Part shown: one piece after another, positions 25,354 to 32,885 of the stretch | Position numbering within the stretch: the stretch's first letter is position 1 | Layout of the letters: each line of letters starts with the position of its first letter | Assembly (NCBI RefSeq): GCF_002077135.1 | Contig: NZ_LDOS01000005.1 | Location: forward strand, 186,001-250,000 | DNA from: Metallibacterium scheffleri | Lineage (GTDB): Bacteria > Pseudomonadota > Gammaproteobacteria > Xanthomonadales > Rhodanobacteraceae | DNA: 64,000 bases | Direction of reading: 5' to 3' | The notes under the pieces: generated by a model | What the model saw: the letters and a program-made list of their open reading frames with translations, nothing else | Told to the model about the DNA's origin: nothing | Database searches by the model: none | Program-made: the position numbers and the translations under genes

Positions 25354-26141
25354 TGCCTTCTCCGCGCAAACAGACCATGCCATTGGCTGGCCAAATCATC
25401 ATTGTATTTGTTCTCCTGGCCGGCCTCTTGCCGATGGTCGGGTCCAAGTTCATCGATAGCCAGATCATCAAAGAGCAAGTGATGATCCTGCGCTGGTTCG
25501 GTCCTGCCAAGGGCATGGAAATCGATGAGCGTGCATCATCATGGTTTAACGGATGGGCCGTGAATTCCGGCCTTATGCGTCATGCGATCGAAGGTTCGGC
25601 CAAGAGCAAGCTGAGTAGCCTATTCAAAATGGCGCATGGCGCAGGGTCGCCGAAGCCGGCCGCGGTAAGTAACTGCTCTTCGAAAGCTGGTTGTGCATCC
25701 GCGCCAAGTATCGCCATAGCGGGCGCGCCAGCCGCTGCGGTGCCTGGGCAGCAGACGCAACAGCCATTGGGTGCGGCCGCGGACGGCTCTCCCATCGTGC
25801 ATCATTTGTACCTTTGGTGGATCACGGCTATCTTCGCGCTCGCGTATTTTGCGCTCCTGCGTTTGTCCACGCTGATCGCATGGCTACCTGTGTTATTGCC
25901 AATCATGATCGCGTTGCTGGTGCAGGCACACGCGCAACGGAAGCTCAAGTGGTACAGCTTCGGTGGTATCTCTGCGCGGCAATACAGGATGGGCATACGA
26001 ATGAGCGGTTGGATGCTGGCCATTGCCATGGCCCTTTTCTTCGCGCCTGGTGCGTTGCCGCCTGTGGCGGTTGAACTGTGTCTACTGCTTTCGACTTCAG
26101 GCTTTGCGCTGATGTTGGCCAATGGCCACAAGCCTGCCTAG
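25353..26141 (+). CDS. Membrane protein, DUF4400-like (TraJ of SXT type)
   Basis: A 262-residue inner-membrane protein with one N-terminal helix (IIIVFVLLAGLLPMVG), an Ala/Pro-rich loop, and three or four C-terminal helices (LYLWWITAIFALAYFALL, LIAWLPVLLPIMIALLV, GWMLAIAMALFFAPG). The opening FIDSQIIKEQVMILRWFG and the central KWYSFGGISARQYR, next to a MOBH relaxase and traD, fit the DUF4400 family found after traD in SXT/R391-like elements. Its 3' end overlaps the helicase gene on the other strand by four bases. Confidence 0.65.
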   Translation: MPSPRKQTMPLAGQIIIVFVLLAGLLPMVGSKFIDSQIIKEQVMILRWFGPAKGMEIDERASSWFNGWAVNSGLMRHAIEGSAKSKLSSLFKMAHGAGSPKPAAVSNCSSKAGCASAPSIAIAGAPAAAVPGQQTQQPLGAAADGSPIVHHLYLWWITAIFALAYFALLRLSTLIAWLPVLLPIMIALLVQAHAQRKLKWYSFGGISARQYRMGIRMSGWMLAIAMALFFAPGALPPVAVELCLLLSTSGFALMLANGHKPA

Positions 26142-27922
26142 TGCTGTGCCACGGACACCGTCGCGTCTGCAAGGCCCATCTCCGACAGAAATACGCTTTC
26201 CCGCGTCTCGCGGCTCGCCGAGTAGGACATGATGAGTCGATGCTTGCTGCGGGTCATGCCGACATAGCAGAGCCTGCGCTCCTCGACCACCGGGCTCTGT
26301 GTGTGAGGCAGCACTCCCTCGCGCATCGAAGCCATCCAGACGTTGTCGAACTCAAGGCCTTTCGATGCGTGCAGTGTGAGCAGCGCCAGACGGGATTGAT
26401 TCTGCTTTTTGTCTTTCTGCTGCCTCATGGCTTGCTCGATCGCTTGGTAGATTGTGCGGATCGACCCGCGCATGCCGTTGAGGATCTCGACGACGGTGCG
26501 TAGCAGGAACGGATCCGCAACCACGTCGCCGCTCATGGCAACGATACTGGCGGCAGCGCTGATGAACGCGGCCGGTTCCTCCTGCACGGCAGTAAGCAGC
26601 CTGGCATAAGCTGGCTGCAGGTTCTGCCAAACATCCAGGTCATGCTCGGAAAGCGATACTACCCAGGCTTTGTTGCGTGTGATGGCCGCGAGGTTGCCGC
26701 CAGCTGCGTGGAGAACCGTACGGGCCGAGTTGACACCTTCGTACGTCATGCCGCAGGCGGCCATCGGCATGGTCGCACCAACGATGTCGCCGGCGACGAC
26801 AGAGCCCATGAGCCCGCGCATCAAGCCGGGCACGCCGCCCGACCAGATCGAGCCGTCCACACCACCGGAATAATCGATGCCGGCGCTGTAGATGGCGGTC
26901 TCGATAGCGCGCAGCAAACCTCTTGTGCGCGCCAGGACGGCCCATGACTGGTCACCCGCGGCATCGGCTTGGATGACGCGTATCATGTCGGCAACTTCTG
27001 CTGCCAAGTTCGGAAAGTCCCTACGCTCGACGATGCCGCGGCTGGATGATGCACTGGTGATCCGCTTCGGTATTCTGGCCGGATTGTTGCGAATCAGACG
27101 GCTGGCATGCGCGACGATGGCCGATGGGCAGCGATAGGTTGTATCAAGCGTGATTTGCTCCGCCCTCGTGTAGTCAGCGAAATGCATCATGCCGTCATAC
27201 CCACGTGCATTGCGGAACTGGTAAATGCTTTGGTCGTCGTCGCCCACGCATGTCACAAGGATGCCCCTGTCGGCGTGCGCGAGAACCCAGTCGATTTGCA
27301 TCTGGTCTGCATCCTGCGCTTCGTCCACCAGCAGGTGCGTCACAGTGAGCGGATTCAACGCACCGGCCTGCATACCTTGGACGGCGTACTCGATGATGTC
27401 GTCGAAATCGAGCATGCGCTGGGCGCGCAGCTGGGCCTGGTAGTGGTCAAGCGCTGCTCTGACAACTTCGCCGTCGGCTGTTGGCGGGATGTGCCCGCGG
27501 TTAGCCTTGACGTAGGCCATTTGTTGGCGGAGATCGTGCCGTTTGATGCGCGTCCTGAATCTCCTGACGACGTGCTCCCACGCTTTGGTGATGAGTACAT
27601 CACTGTGGGCTTCAGTCGCGATCGTGAATGGCCTTTTGCCGTTGGCGTAGACCTCAAACTGTTTGAGCGCGAGTTGGTGGAACGTGCCGGAGAGCACTCT
27701 CTGTGCAGCGCTGGATCCGGCGCTGTTTGCGACACGCGAACGCATTTCCTCGGCTGCCGCCCTGGTGAATGTCACCATGCCAATCTGGGCGTGGGCGGAC
27801 AGCGTGAGGATGTGCTTCGCACGTTCGATGAGTGTGTGTGTCTTCCCTGATCCGGGGCAGGCAACGATTAAACAATGCCCGTGCGCATCGACGGCGCGCT
27901 GCTGCCCCGGATTGAGGGCCAT
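26138..27922 (-). CDS. UvrD/PcrA-type superfamily 1 DNA helicase
   Basis: A 594-residue 3'-5' helicase. Q motif NPGQQRAVDA, Walker A ACPGSGKTHT (Lys27), motif Ia VTFTRAAAEEMRSR, motif II LLVDEAQDAD, motif III VGDDDQSIYQFR, motif IV DTTYRCPSAI, motif V LTLHASKGLEF, and motif VI YVGMTRSKHRL are all present. It is shorter than UvrD (about 720), lacking much of 2B and the tail. A plasmid copy probably helps rolling-circle or vegetative replication or recombination with the ssb module. It starts three bases after the stop of the preceding minus-strand gene. Confidence 0.88.
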   Translation of the reverse strand: MALNPGQQRAVDAHGHCLIVACPGSGKTHTLIERAKHILTLSAHAQIGMVTFTRAAAEEMRSRVANSAGSSAAQRVLSGTFHQLALKQFEVYANGKRPFTIATEAHSDVLITKAWEHVVRRFRTRIKRHDLRQQMAYVKANRGHIPPTADGEVVRAALDHYQAQLRAQRMLDFDDIIEYAVQGMQAGALNPLTVTHLLVDEAQDADQMQIDWVLAHADRGILVTCVGDDDQSIYQFRNARGYDGMMHFADYTRAEQITLDTTYRCPSAIVAHASRLIRNNPARIPKRITSASSSRGIVERRDFPNLAAEVADMIRVIQADAAGDQSWAVLARTRGLLRAIETAIYSAGIDYSGGVDGSIWSGGVPGLMRGLMGSVVAGDIVGATMPMAACGMTYEGVNSARTVLHAAGGNLAAITRNKAWVVSLSEHDLDVWQNLQPAYARLLTAVQEEPAAFISAAASIVAMSGDVVADPFLLRTVVEILNGMRGSIRTIYQAIEQAMRQQKDKKQNQSRLALLTLHASKGLEFDNVWMASMREGVLPHTQSPVVEERRLCYVGMTRSKHRLIMSYSASRETRESVFLSEMGLADATVSVAQH

Positions 27923-27925
27923 GTG

Positions 27926-28882
27926 TCAGGCTGCGTCCGAAGTCGCAGCGGCGCCGGCGTCTTCCGGCTGGACTTGGGTTGCGCCTTCATCGAGCACCGA
28001 TTCGGCCTTGGTACGGCGTTTGCTGCGTGGCAAGGGGCTCATTTCAGACTCCGCCATGTGCGGGTCTTCCGCGTGCAGTTCGGCTTCGCCCATATCGGGC
28101 GTCTTGTCGGTATCGATGCCCGATTCGACCACATCGCTGATGATGGCGTCGGATTGCCGGACCACGGCCTCGGCTGCTTCGCGTTCGGCCTGCACCGTGC
28201 TCTCGTTGGCGCGCCGCTCGGCCTCCGCACGATCACGACGGAGCTTCGCGTAAGCCTTGGTGTGAATGATGTAGATGCTCTTGGCCAGATTGATCGAACG
28301 CGTGCGCAGCCGGAAATTGCAGCGCTTGAAGTCGACTTCATCCATGAACCCTTCCATCCAGAGCCTGGCGTAGTTGGTGATCAGTTGGTCAGCGGCCTGA
28401 ATGCACTCGATGAACTTGCGCACGCGTGGCGTATAGACGCGGACGGCCTTCTCTTCAATGCGGTTGTGACCGCCAGAATCGAGCGGGCGAAGGTTGTCCT
28501 CGAGCATCTTGGTTGCACGCGCGGACTCGCCTTCGATGTAGGCAGAAAATGCGGTGAAGTCTTTATCGACCTGCTTCATGACGACACGCCATTCGTCATC
28601 GTCACGCGTGATGATCGGAGCGATGCGCTCGAGCTGGAACAGGGCGAATTGCACCGGGTGATACGTCCGGCTGAACGCGATCTGGCTCGGACGGTTCCTG
28701 AGCTTGACCGCAACTTCAAGGTAGAACTCACTCGAGCGAGGCTCGAAATAGAACCCGTCCCTCTTACGTCCCGCGGACGTGGCAAAGGCGTTGATGCGAC
28801 GCGGTTCTTGGGGCGCGGCGAAGCGCGCTGAGTCATCAAGTGCTTCGGACGTGTGGACCGGCGCCACGGCTTCTGCGTTCAT
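27926..28882 (-). CDS. Conjugative-element protein, possibly AcaB/DUF1845-like
   Basis: A 318-residue soluble, mostly helical protein. The core (about 40-210) contains SRTYHPVQFALFQLERIAPII, a pattern I associate with integrative-element proteins now grouped as AcaB-like regulators, but I cannot confirm it. The C-terminal third is charged and repetitive (a coiled coil RRDRAEAERRANESTVQ, then acidic and Ala-rich tail). Start 28882 is preferred over 28897 because GGGAG lies eight bases upstream. It leads an operon with the helicase and is divergent from ssb. Confidence 0.4.
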   Translation of the reverse strand: MNAEAVAPVHTSEALDDSARFAAPQEPRRINAFATSAGRKRDGFYFEPRSSEFYLEVAVKLRNRPSQIAFSRTYHPVQFALFQLERIAPIITRDDDEWRVVMKQVDKDFTAFSAYIEGESARATKMLEDNLRPLDSGGHNRIEEKAVRVYTPRVRKFIECIQAADQLITNYARLWMEGFMDEVDFKRCNFRLRTRSINLAKSIYIIHTKAYAKLRRDRAEAERRANESTVQAEREAAEAVVRQSDAIISDVVESGIDTDKTPDMGEAELHAEDPHMAESEMSPLPRSKRRTKAESVLDEGATQVQPEDAGAAATSDAA

Positions 28883-29299
28883 GCTGTGAACTCCCATGTA
28901 GGTGGTTGTGCAACCTTGCCACGGCCGCAGCCACCACCGGCCATGAAATGGCCATTGAGAGGCAAATCGGGGTTATTGCTGATTGACAAGGCCGTACTTG
29001 TGGCCTTGACTGACCGGAAAGCGATGGCGATACTGGGCTTGCGGGTACGCCCGCCGAGTGGGTCGCTCGCTTCCTGACTCCGCCTCTGTTGTTGCCGGGT
29101 TTCTCTGCAGGCTCGCGCCGCGCCGTAAGTACGTAGCCTCGCGCTGCATATTTACGAGGCGGCGTGCCCTTTCGCATGCCTGGCCTACCTCCTCCGATCT
29201 TTTCCCGCCCGCTGAGAAGCGGCGGCGGTGCGCGGCCGATGCGCGTTTTTCAGGCTTGCAGGAATGCACATTCGTGCTTCACTGCTTGTGGAGGTGTCG
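28883..29299. promoter_or_regulatory. Divergent control region with box D and inverted repeats
   Basis: Over 400 bases without a gene between the minus-strand pair and ssb. It holds CCATTGAGAGG (28952-28962), followed by CAAATCGGGG, a diverged copy of the activator box. A perfect TTGACA (28983-28988) and an inverted repeat AAGGCC/GGCCTT (28988-29007) that could be an operator follow. Further on, CCTCG and CGAGG flank an AT-rich patch near 29133-29160. No -10 sits at the +35 position seen at the other boxes. oriT or oriV could also lie here, but nothing proves it. Confidence 0.4.
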
Positions 29300-29896
29300 A
29301 TGACTGACTTGAATCTTGTGATGATCGAAGGTCGCCTCGGCGATGACCCGAAGATCTCGCGGCAGGGCAAGCGATCGCATGCCCGGTGTCGCGTCGCCAC
29401 GAATCGCCGCTGGAAGGGCGATGATGGCGAATGGCATGAGCGCGCGACCTGGCATCTCGTGGTTGCTTTTGACGTGGTAGCCGAGCAGATCGCGTTACTC
29501 CGAAAGGGCGACGGTATTTTCGTTCGTGGCGAGCTGAATGTCCGCGAATACGTCGCATCCGATGAGGCGGTGCGGTATGAGCATCAGATCGTGGCTCATG
29601 ATGTGCGCTCGCCGTTGAAGATCCTGGTCGCCGGTGCGGAAACGCCGCGTCAAACGGCCACCCCTTCTCGCAATGAGCAGGGGCCAGCGCGTGTTGGCAG
29701 AGCTTCGGCGAGTAGTCGCGATGCCCAGCAGGCGCGCTATGAAACGCCTGCGCCGGTACGGCAACGGCCTGTGCAGACACGGCCTGACGCGCAACCACCG
29801 CGGCCAAGCACTACGCCAAGGGCTGAAGACGAACTCCCCGCGGAGGACGTGTTCGGCGATCTCGAACAATTCATTCAATCTGGAGGTGACCAATGA
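29300..29896 (+). CDS. ssb: Single-stranded DNA-binding protein
   Basis: A 198-residue plasmid SSB. The OB-fold spans about residues 1-110 (LNLVMIEGRLGDDPKI, ATWHLVVAFDVVAEQIALLRKGDGIFVRGEL), followed by a Gln/Pro/Arg-rich disordered tail. The usual acidic tip (DDDIPF) is absent; it ends DVFGDLEQFIQSGGDQ, only distantly similar. ATG 29300 has GGAGG at good spacing; upstream in-frame ATGs lack an RBS. It opens a module with the next two genes, resembling the SSB-annealase-exonuclease module of SXT-type elements. The stop overlaps the next start (ATGA). Confidence 0.88.
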   Translation: MTDLNLVMIEGRLGDDPKISRQGKRSHARCRVATNRRWKGDDGEWHERATWHLVVAFDVVAEQIALLRKGDGIFVRGELNVREYVASDEAVRYEHQIVAHDVRSPLKILVAGAETPRQTATPSRNEQGPARVGRASASSRDAQQARYETPAPVRQRPVQTRPDAQPPRPSTTPRAEDELPAEDVFGDLEQFIQSGGDQ

Positions 29897-30783
29897 GCCA
29901 GCAACAAGGCGTCATCAAGTTGCTCAATTTCCGGGATGGCGAGTACGTGGAACAGCCCTACAAGCTGTTTTCGGTGCGCCTGCCCGAGTTTCTCAAGCGT
30001 TTCCCCCCTGACAAGGGTTGGCGCGTTGTGCGCAGCGTGCAGTCGGCGTGCGAGTTGTCGCCGGTCCTGACCAAACTGCACGAAGCTGCGATTACGGCCG
30101 GCAAGTCGCCTGAGTCGCTAGGCATCCCGCCAATCCCAAGTGGTTTTGTGATGACCGCGAGGCTTCTGGATTCGCAGGGCAACGAGGTGGCTAGCGGTTC
30201 GGCATTCTCGATGGGCTTGGACCTGCAGTACGCAGTCCAGTCTGCACGTACTGGCGAAGGCGATGTCCTGCGCAAGGACTTCGAGGCGGGCGAAACGGCT
30301 GCATTTCAACGTCTGCTCGCCGCTGTTGGCCTTGGTGGCGACGTGCTGGATGCTGATGAGTCACATACGATCAAGGATATGGGCAAAACGCCGCCTGCGT
30401 CGATTGCTCCAGTATCGACCACCACCCCGGCCCAAAGTGGCAAGACTCGCAAGTCACAACCACAGGCTGCTGGCGGCGAAGCAAGCCTGTTGGGCCAGGT
30501 GAACGCCGTGCCGTGTGCGCCAAAACCTGGCTGCAACACGATGTTGGCCGCGTCAGCGGGCAACGAAGTGAGTGTGGTCGAGGTCGGCGGCGGCGCTGGT
30601 GTTGTAGGGCGCGGCGGTGTCGATCGTGCTGGTCAAGCGCAGCTGCGGAGCATGCAGCAGCAGATCGGGCGCATCGCCAAGCAGCTGCGCGTTGATGCAG
30701 TGCCTGTTGTCACGCTTGACGAAGCGACCGCCGAGCTGGCACGCCTCGGCGATCTGGTCAAACAGGCCGCGGGCAAGAGCTAA
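29893..30783 (+). CDS. Unknown protein between ssb and a nuclease gene
   Basis: A 296-residue protein. The first 160 residues look like a compact domain (LFSVRLPEFLKRFPPDKGWRV and AAFQRLLAAVGLGGDVLD), followed by a disordered, then Gly-rich linker (VVEVGGGAGVVGRGG) and a C-terminal helical hairpin (LRSMQQQIGRIAKQL, TAELARLGDLVKQA). Position suggests a recombination mediator or annealing protein, as in beta/exo pairs, but I see no RecT/Bet/Rad52 motif I can defend. Translation is coupled to ssb. Confidence 0.55.
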   Translation: MSQQQGVIKLLNFRDGEYVEQPYKLFSVRLPEFLKRFPPDKGWRVVRSVQSACELSPVLTKLHEAAITAGKSPESLGIPPIPSGFVMTARLLDSQGNEVASGSAFSMGLDLQYAVQSARTGEGDVLRKDFEAGETAAFQRLLAAVGLGGDVLDADESHTIKDMGKTPPASIAPVSTTTPAQSGKTRKSQPQAAGGEASLLGQVNAVPCAPKPGCNTMLAASAGNEVSVVEVGGGAGVVGRGGVDRAGQAQLRSMQQQIGRIAKQLRVDAVPVVTLDEATAELARLGDLVKQAAGKS

Positions 30784-30802
30784 AGCCGCTTCAAACGGCA
30801 AT

Positions 30803-30833
30803 CCCAACCGGGAGTCCAACCTCCCGGGTTGGG
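30803..30833 (+). terminator. Hairpin between the unknown gene and the nuclease gene
   Basis: CCCAACCGGGAG pairs with CTCCCGGGTTGGG (one bulged G) over a six-base loop. A pyrimidine stretch but no T run follows, so it may attenuate or protect mRNA rather than fully terminate. Confidence 0.5.
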
Positions 30834-30861
30834 CTCCTTCCATTTACAGAAGGAGTAGGCG

Positions 30862-31737
30862 ATGGATGCGATTTTTCTTAGCCCAACAGCGACGTTGAAA
30901 TACGAAGATTGCGGGCACCAGTATTACCTGACGAACGTCCTCAAAATCCGAACGGCACAAGTCGGTCATGCGTTGCCTTTCGGCAAGGCTGGGCATCTGG
31001 CTTGCCTGGCTTATATCAAGGCTCAAGCGGAAGGCAGGGAGAACCTGGATCCGGTTCCGATCTTTCGGGAAGCGTGGGAACGCGCGTTGGCCACCGAGGT
31101 CATCGAGTTCAGCCGCTATTCGCCGGAGGAACTGATGGTCATCGGGACCAACCTGGTCAAGGCGTTTCCCGAGGCGTGGGCCGCGACAGGGTGGCGCGCG
31201 CTGACCAACGCCAACGGTGCGTTGGTGGAGGCCAGGATGCGTGTCACCGTTGGGGATGGCGTCGTCCTGTCCGGTGAAGCCGATATGCTGATCGAGGACA
31301 GGGATGGCCGGATTGGCGTGCCTGATCTCAAGTTCCCGGCAGCCAAAGCGTTTGAAGGCTTTGCCATGGCCTCGGATCAGCTCACGGCCTACAACATCCT
31401 TGTCAATGCCCACCTCGCATCGCTCGGGCTGAAGAAAAGGGTGGAATGGCTCGGCTTTCTCGAGGGCCTCAAGAAGAAGTCTGTGGAGTGGACTCACCAG
31501 ACCTCTCCCGCACGTTCTGATGCCCAGATGGAAGCCTATCTCAGGAAGCTTGTTTTTCTTGCTCGATCGATCCGCGAGGGGCACTTTCACAAGCGCAGCG
31601 CTGCGGCATTCAATTCGCCGTGCAGTCTCTGTGATATGAGGAGCCTCTGCCTGAGTGGCTCGGCCGATGGTCTCGTTCTATCGGATGATGCGAAACAGGC
31701 CTTGGGCATGACGCCCGAACTTCCGATGGTTGCCTGA
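30862..31737 (+). CDS. PD-(D/E)XK nuclease (RecB/Cas4-like exonuclease)
   Basis: A 291-residue nuclease. The core holds GEADMLIEDRDGRIGVPDLKF, giving the Asp...(D)xK active site, and DQLTAYN downstream as the Q-x3-Y motif of the RecB nuclease family. The C-terminal Cys cluster (CSLCDMRSLC), with a Cys near residue 17, fits an iron-sulfur-stapled fold as in AddB and Cas4. It follows ssb and an unknown gene, so it is a candidate exonuclease of an element-borne recombination module. The RBS is clear (AAGGAG). No CRISPR array or cas genes are nearby, so Cas4 is unlikely. Confidence 0.78.
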   Translation: MDAIFLSPTATLKYEDCGHQYYLTNVLKIRTAQVGHALPFGKAGHLACLAYIKAQAEGRENLDPVPIFREAWERALATEVIEFSRYSPEELMVIGTNLVKAFPEAWAATGWRALTNANGALVEARMRVTVGDGVVLSGEADMLIEDRDGRIGVPDLKFPAAKAFEGFAMASDQLTAYNILVNAHLASLGLKKRVEWLGFLEGLKKKSVEWTHQTSPARSDAQMEAYLRKLVFLARSIREGHFHKRSAAAFNSPCSLCDMRSLCLSGSADGLVLSDDAKQALGMTPELPMVA

Positions 31738-31757
31738 TCATCGGCGGCAACATCCTG

Positions 31758-31790
31758 AACGGCCAATCCCTGCGGGGGTTGGCCGTTTTT
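31758..31790 (+). terminator. Rho-independent terminator after the recombination module
   Basis: AACGGCCAA (31758-31766) pairs perfectly with TTGGCCGTT (31779-31787), followed by a T run. It separates the ssb-nuclease unit from the pil operon. Confidence 0.8.
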
Positions 31791-31819
31791 GTTGGTCTAT
31801 TCGTCGGACCCCGCTTTTG

Positions 31820-31870
31820 CCTCTCAGAGGAATATTCGTCGCCAGGGTGCCTCCGCCCCGCTGGCATAGT
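31820..31870 (+). promoter_or_regulatory. Activator box and promoter for the pil operon
   Basis: CCTCTCAGAGG (31820-31830) is the reverse complement of the tra boxes. CATAGT with an upstream TGG (extended -10) starts at 31865, exactly 35 bases after the box end. pilL begins 58 bases after the -10 start. Finding the tra box before the pilus genes suggests one activator controls both. Confidence 0.6.
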
Positions 31871-31922
31871 TCCTTGGCACGCGCCGTCTGGCGCGCAGGA
31901 CACATTGGCGAGGAATCCCAAC

Positions 31923-32885
31923 ATGATTGAGCAAGGCCCGAAGGTCAGGCTGACTTGGATGCTGGCACTGAGCGTGATGGCTGCGCTCACGCTGGTGTCC
32001 ATTGGCGCGCAAGCCGCAGGCGAAACGTGGAGCGCGCCGGTCAACGACGCTACGGGCAAGCCTGTGCCCATCGTCCTTCCTGCAACCACGTCCGGTTTCG
32101 AGCACGCGGAGCCGGCGGCATCGTCAACGGCGGCGGCCCCACACGCCATGCATGTCAGGCGCGCTCCCGCTTCACCATGGCGGGCCGTGCCCGACAAGGC
32201 CGCGCCCTCTGCGCTGCCGGATACGATGACGCGCGCGACGGGCACCGCGGGGAACCATGGGCAGACCGGCGTACCGGACGGCGTGACCGCGCTGCCGCAG
32301 ATACCCGCTGGCGATCTGCTGGTCATCACCGCGCGTGCACCAGCGCGGGCGGCGCCACTGTCACGACGTGAACTCGATGTGCTGAACGCTCGTGTCAAGC
32401 GCGTACTGACGCCCGCTGGACATACCACTGTGTCGTACGCGTCCCATTCGATCACGGTCAGTGATACGCCGGCTGGCGAGCGCGGCGTGGAGGGCTACCT
32501 GGCACACATCAACAGTCGCCCTGCTGTGTACGGTTACCGGGTCCGCTACCACGTCGAGGCACCCCAGGTGCCCTTGTCGGGAGTAGCCATGTCTACCCCC
32601 GCGACGCCGCCGTTCATGCTGAAGCCCGGCGAGACGCTATCGCACGCGCTCGCACAGTACGTCGCGCTGCACGGCTGGAAGCTGGTGTGGAGCATCAAGA
32701 ACGACTACGTGCTCTCTGATCCATTCCCGATCCCTGGCCGCGATGACGTGATCTCCGGGGTGAGTTATGTGGTGAAGGCATACCAGGCGCAAGGCGGATT
32801 GCTCGGGGATGCGCCTGTGTTTGCCGTGCCCAACCACGTCGTGGTGATCAGGCCAATGACTGTTTCGATGGAGCAAGCGCGATGA
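31923..32885 (+). CDS. pilL: PilL/TcpQ-domain type IVb pilus protein
   Basis: A 320-residue secreted protein, first gene of an R64-like pil operon. Signal peptide (LTWMLALSVMAALTLVSIGAQAAG), a long Ala/Pro/Thr-rich region, a small domain around SYASHSITVSD, then a C-terminal TcpQ-like domain (PFMLKPGETLSHALAQYVALHGWKLVWSIKNDYVL). TcpQ domains help place the secretin in the outer membrane. ATG 31923 follows AGGAA. The stop overlaps pilN (ATGA). No separate pilM is seen between them. Confidence 0.75.
   Translation: MIEQGPKVRLTWMLALSVMAALTLVSIGAQAAGETWSAPVNDATGKPVPIVLPATTSGFEHAEPAASSTAAAPHAMHVRRAPASPWRAVPDKAAPSALPDTMTRATGTAGNHGQTGVPDGVTALPQIPAGDLLVITARAPARAAPLSRRELDVLNARVKRVLTPAGHTTVSYASHSITVSDTPAGERGVEGYLAHINSRPAVYGYRVRYHVEAPQVPLSGVAMSTPATPPFMLKPGETLSHALAQYVALHGWKLVWSIKNDYVLSDPFPIPGRDDVISGVSYVVKAYQAQGGLLGDAPVFAVPNHVVVIRPMTVSMEQAR

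Noticed and set aside
30862-31737. Reading the nuclease as Cas4
   Set aside because: No CRISPR repeats or other cas genes; context is ssb and recombination.
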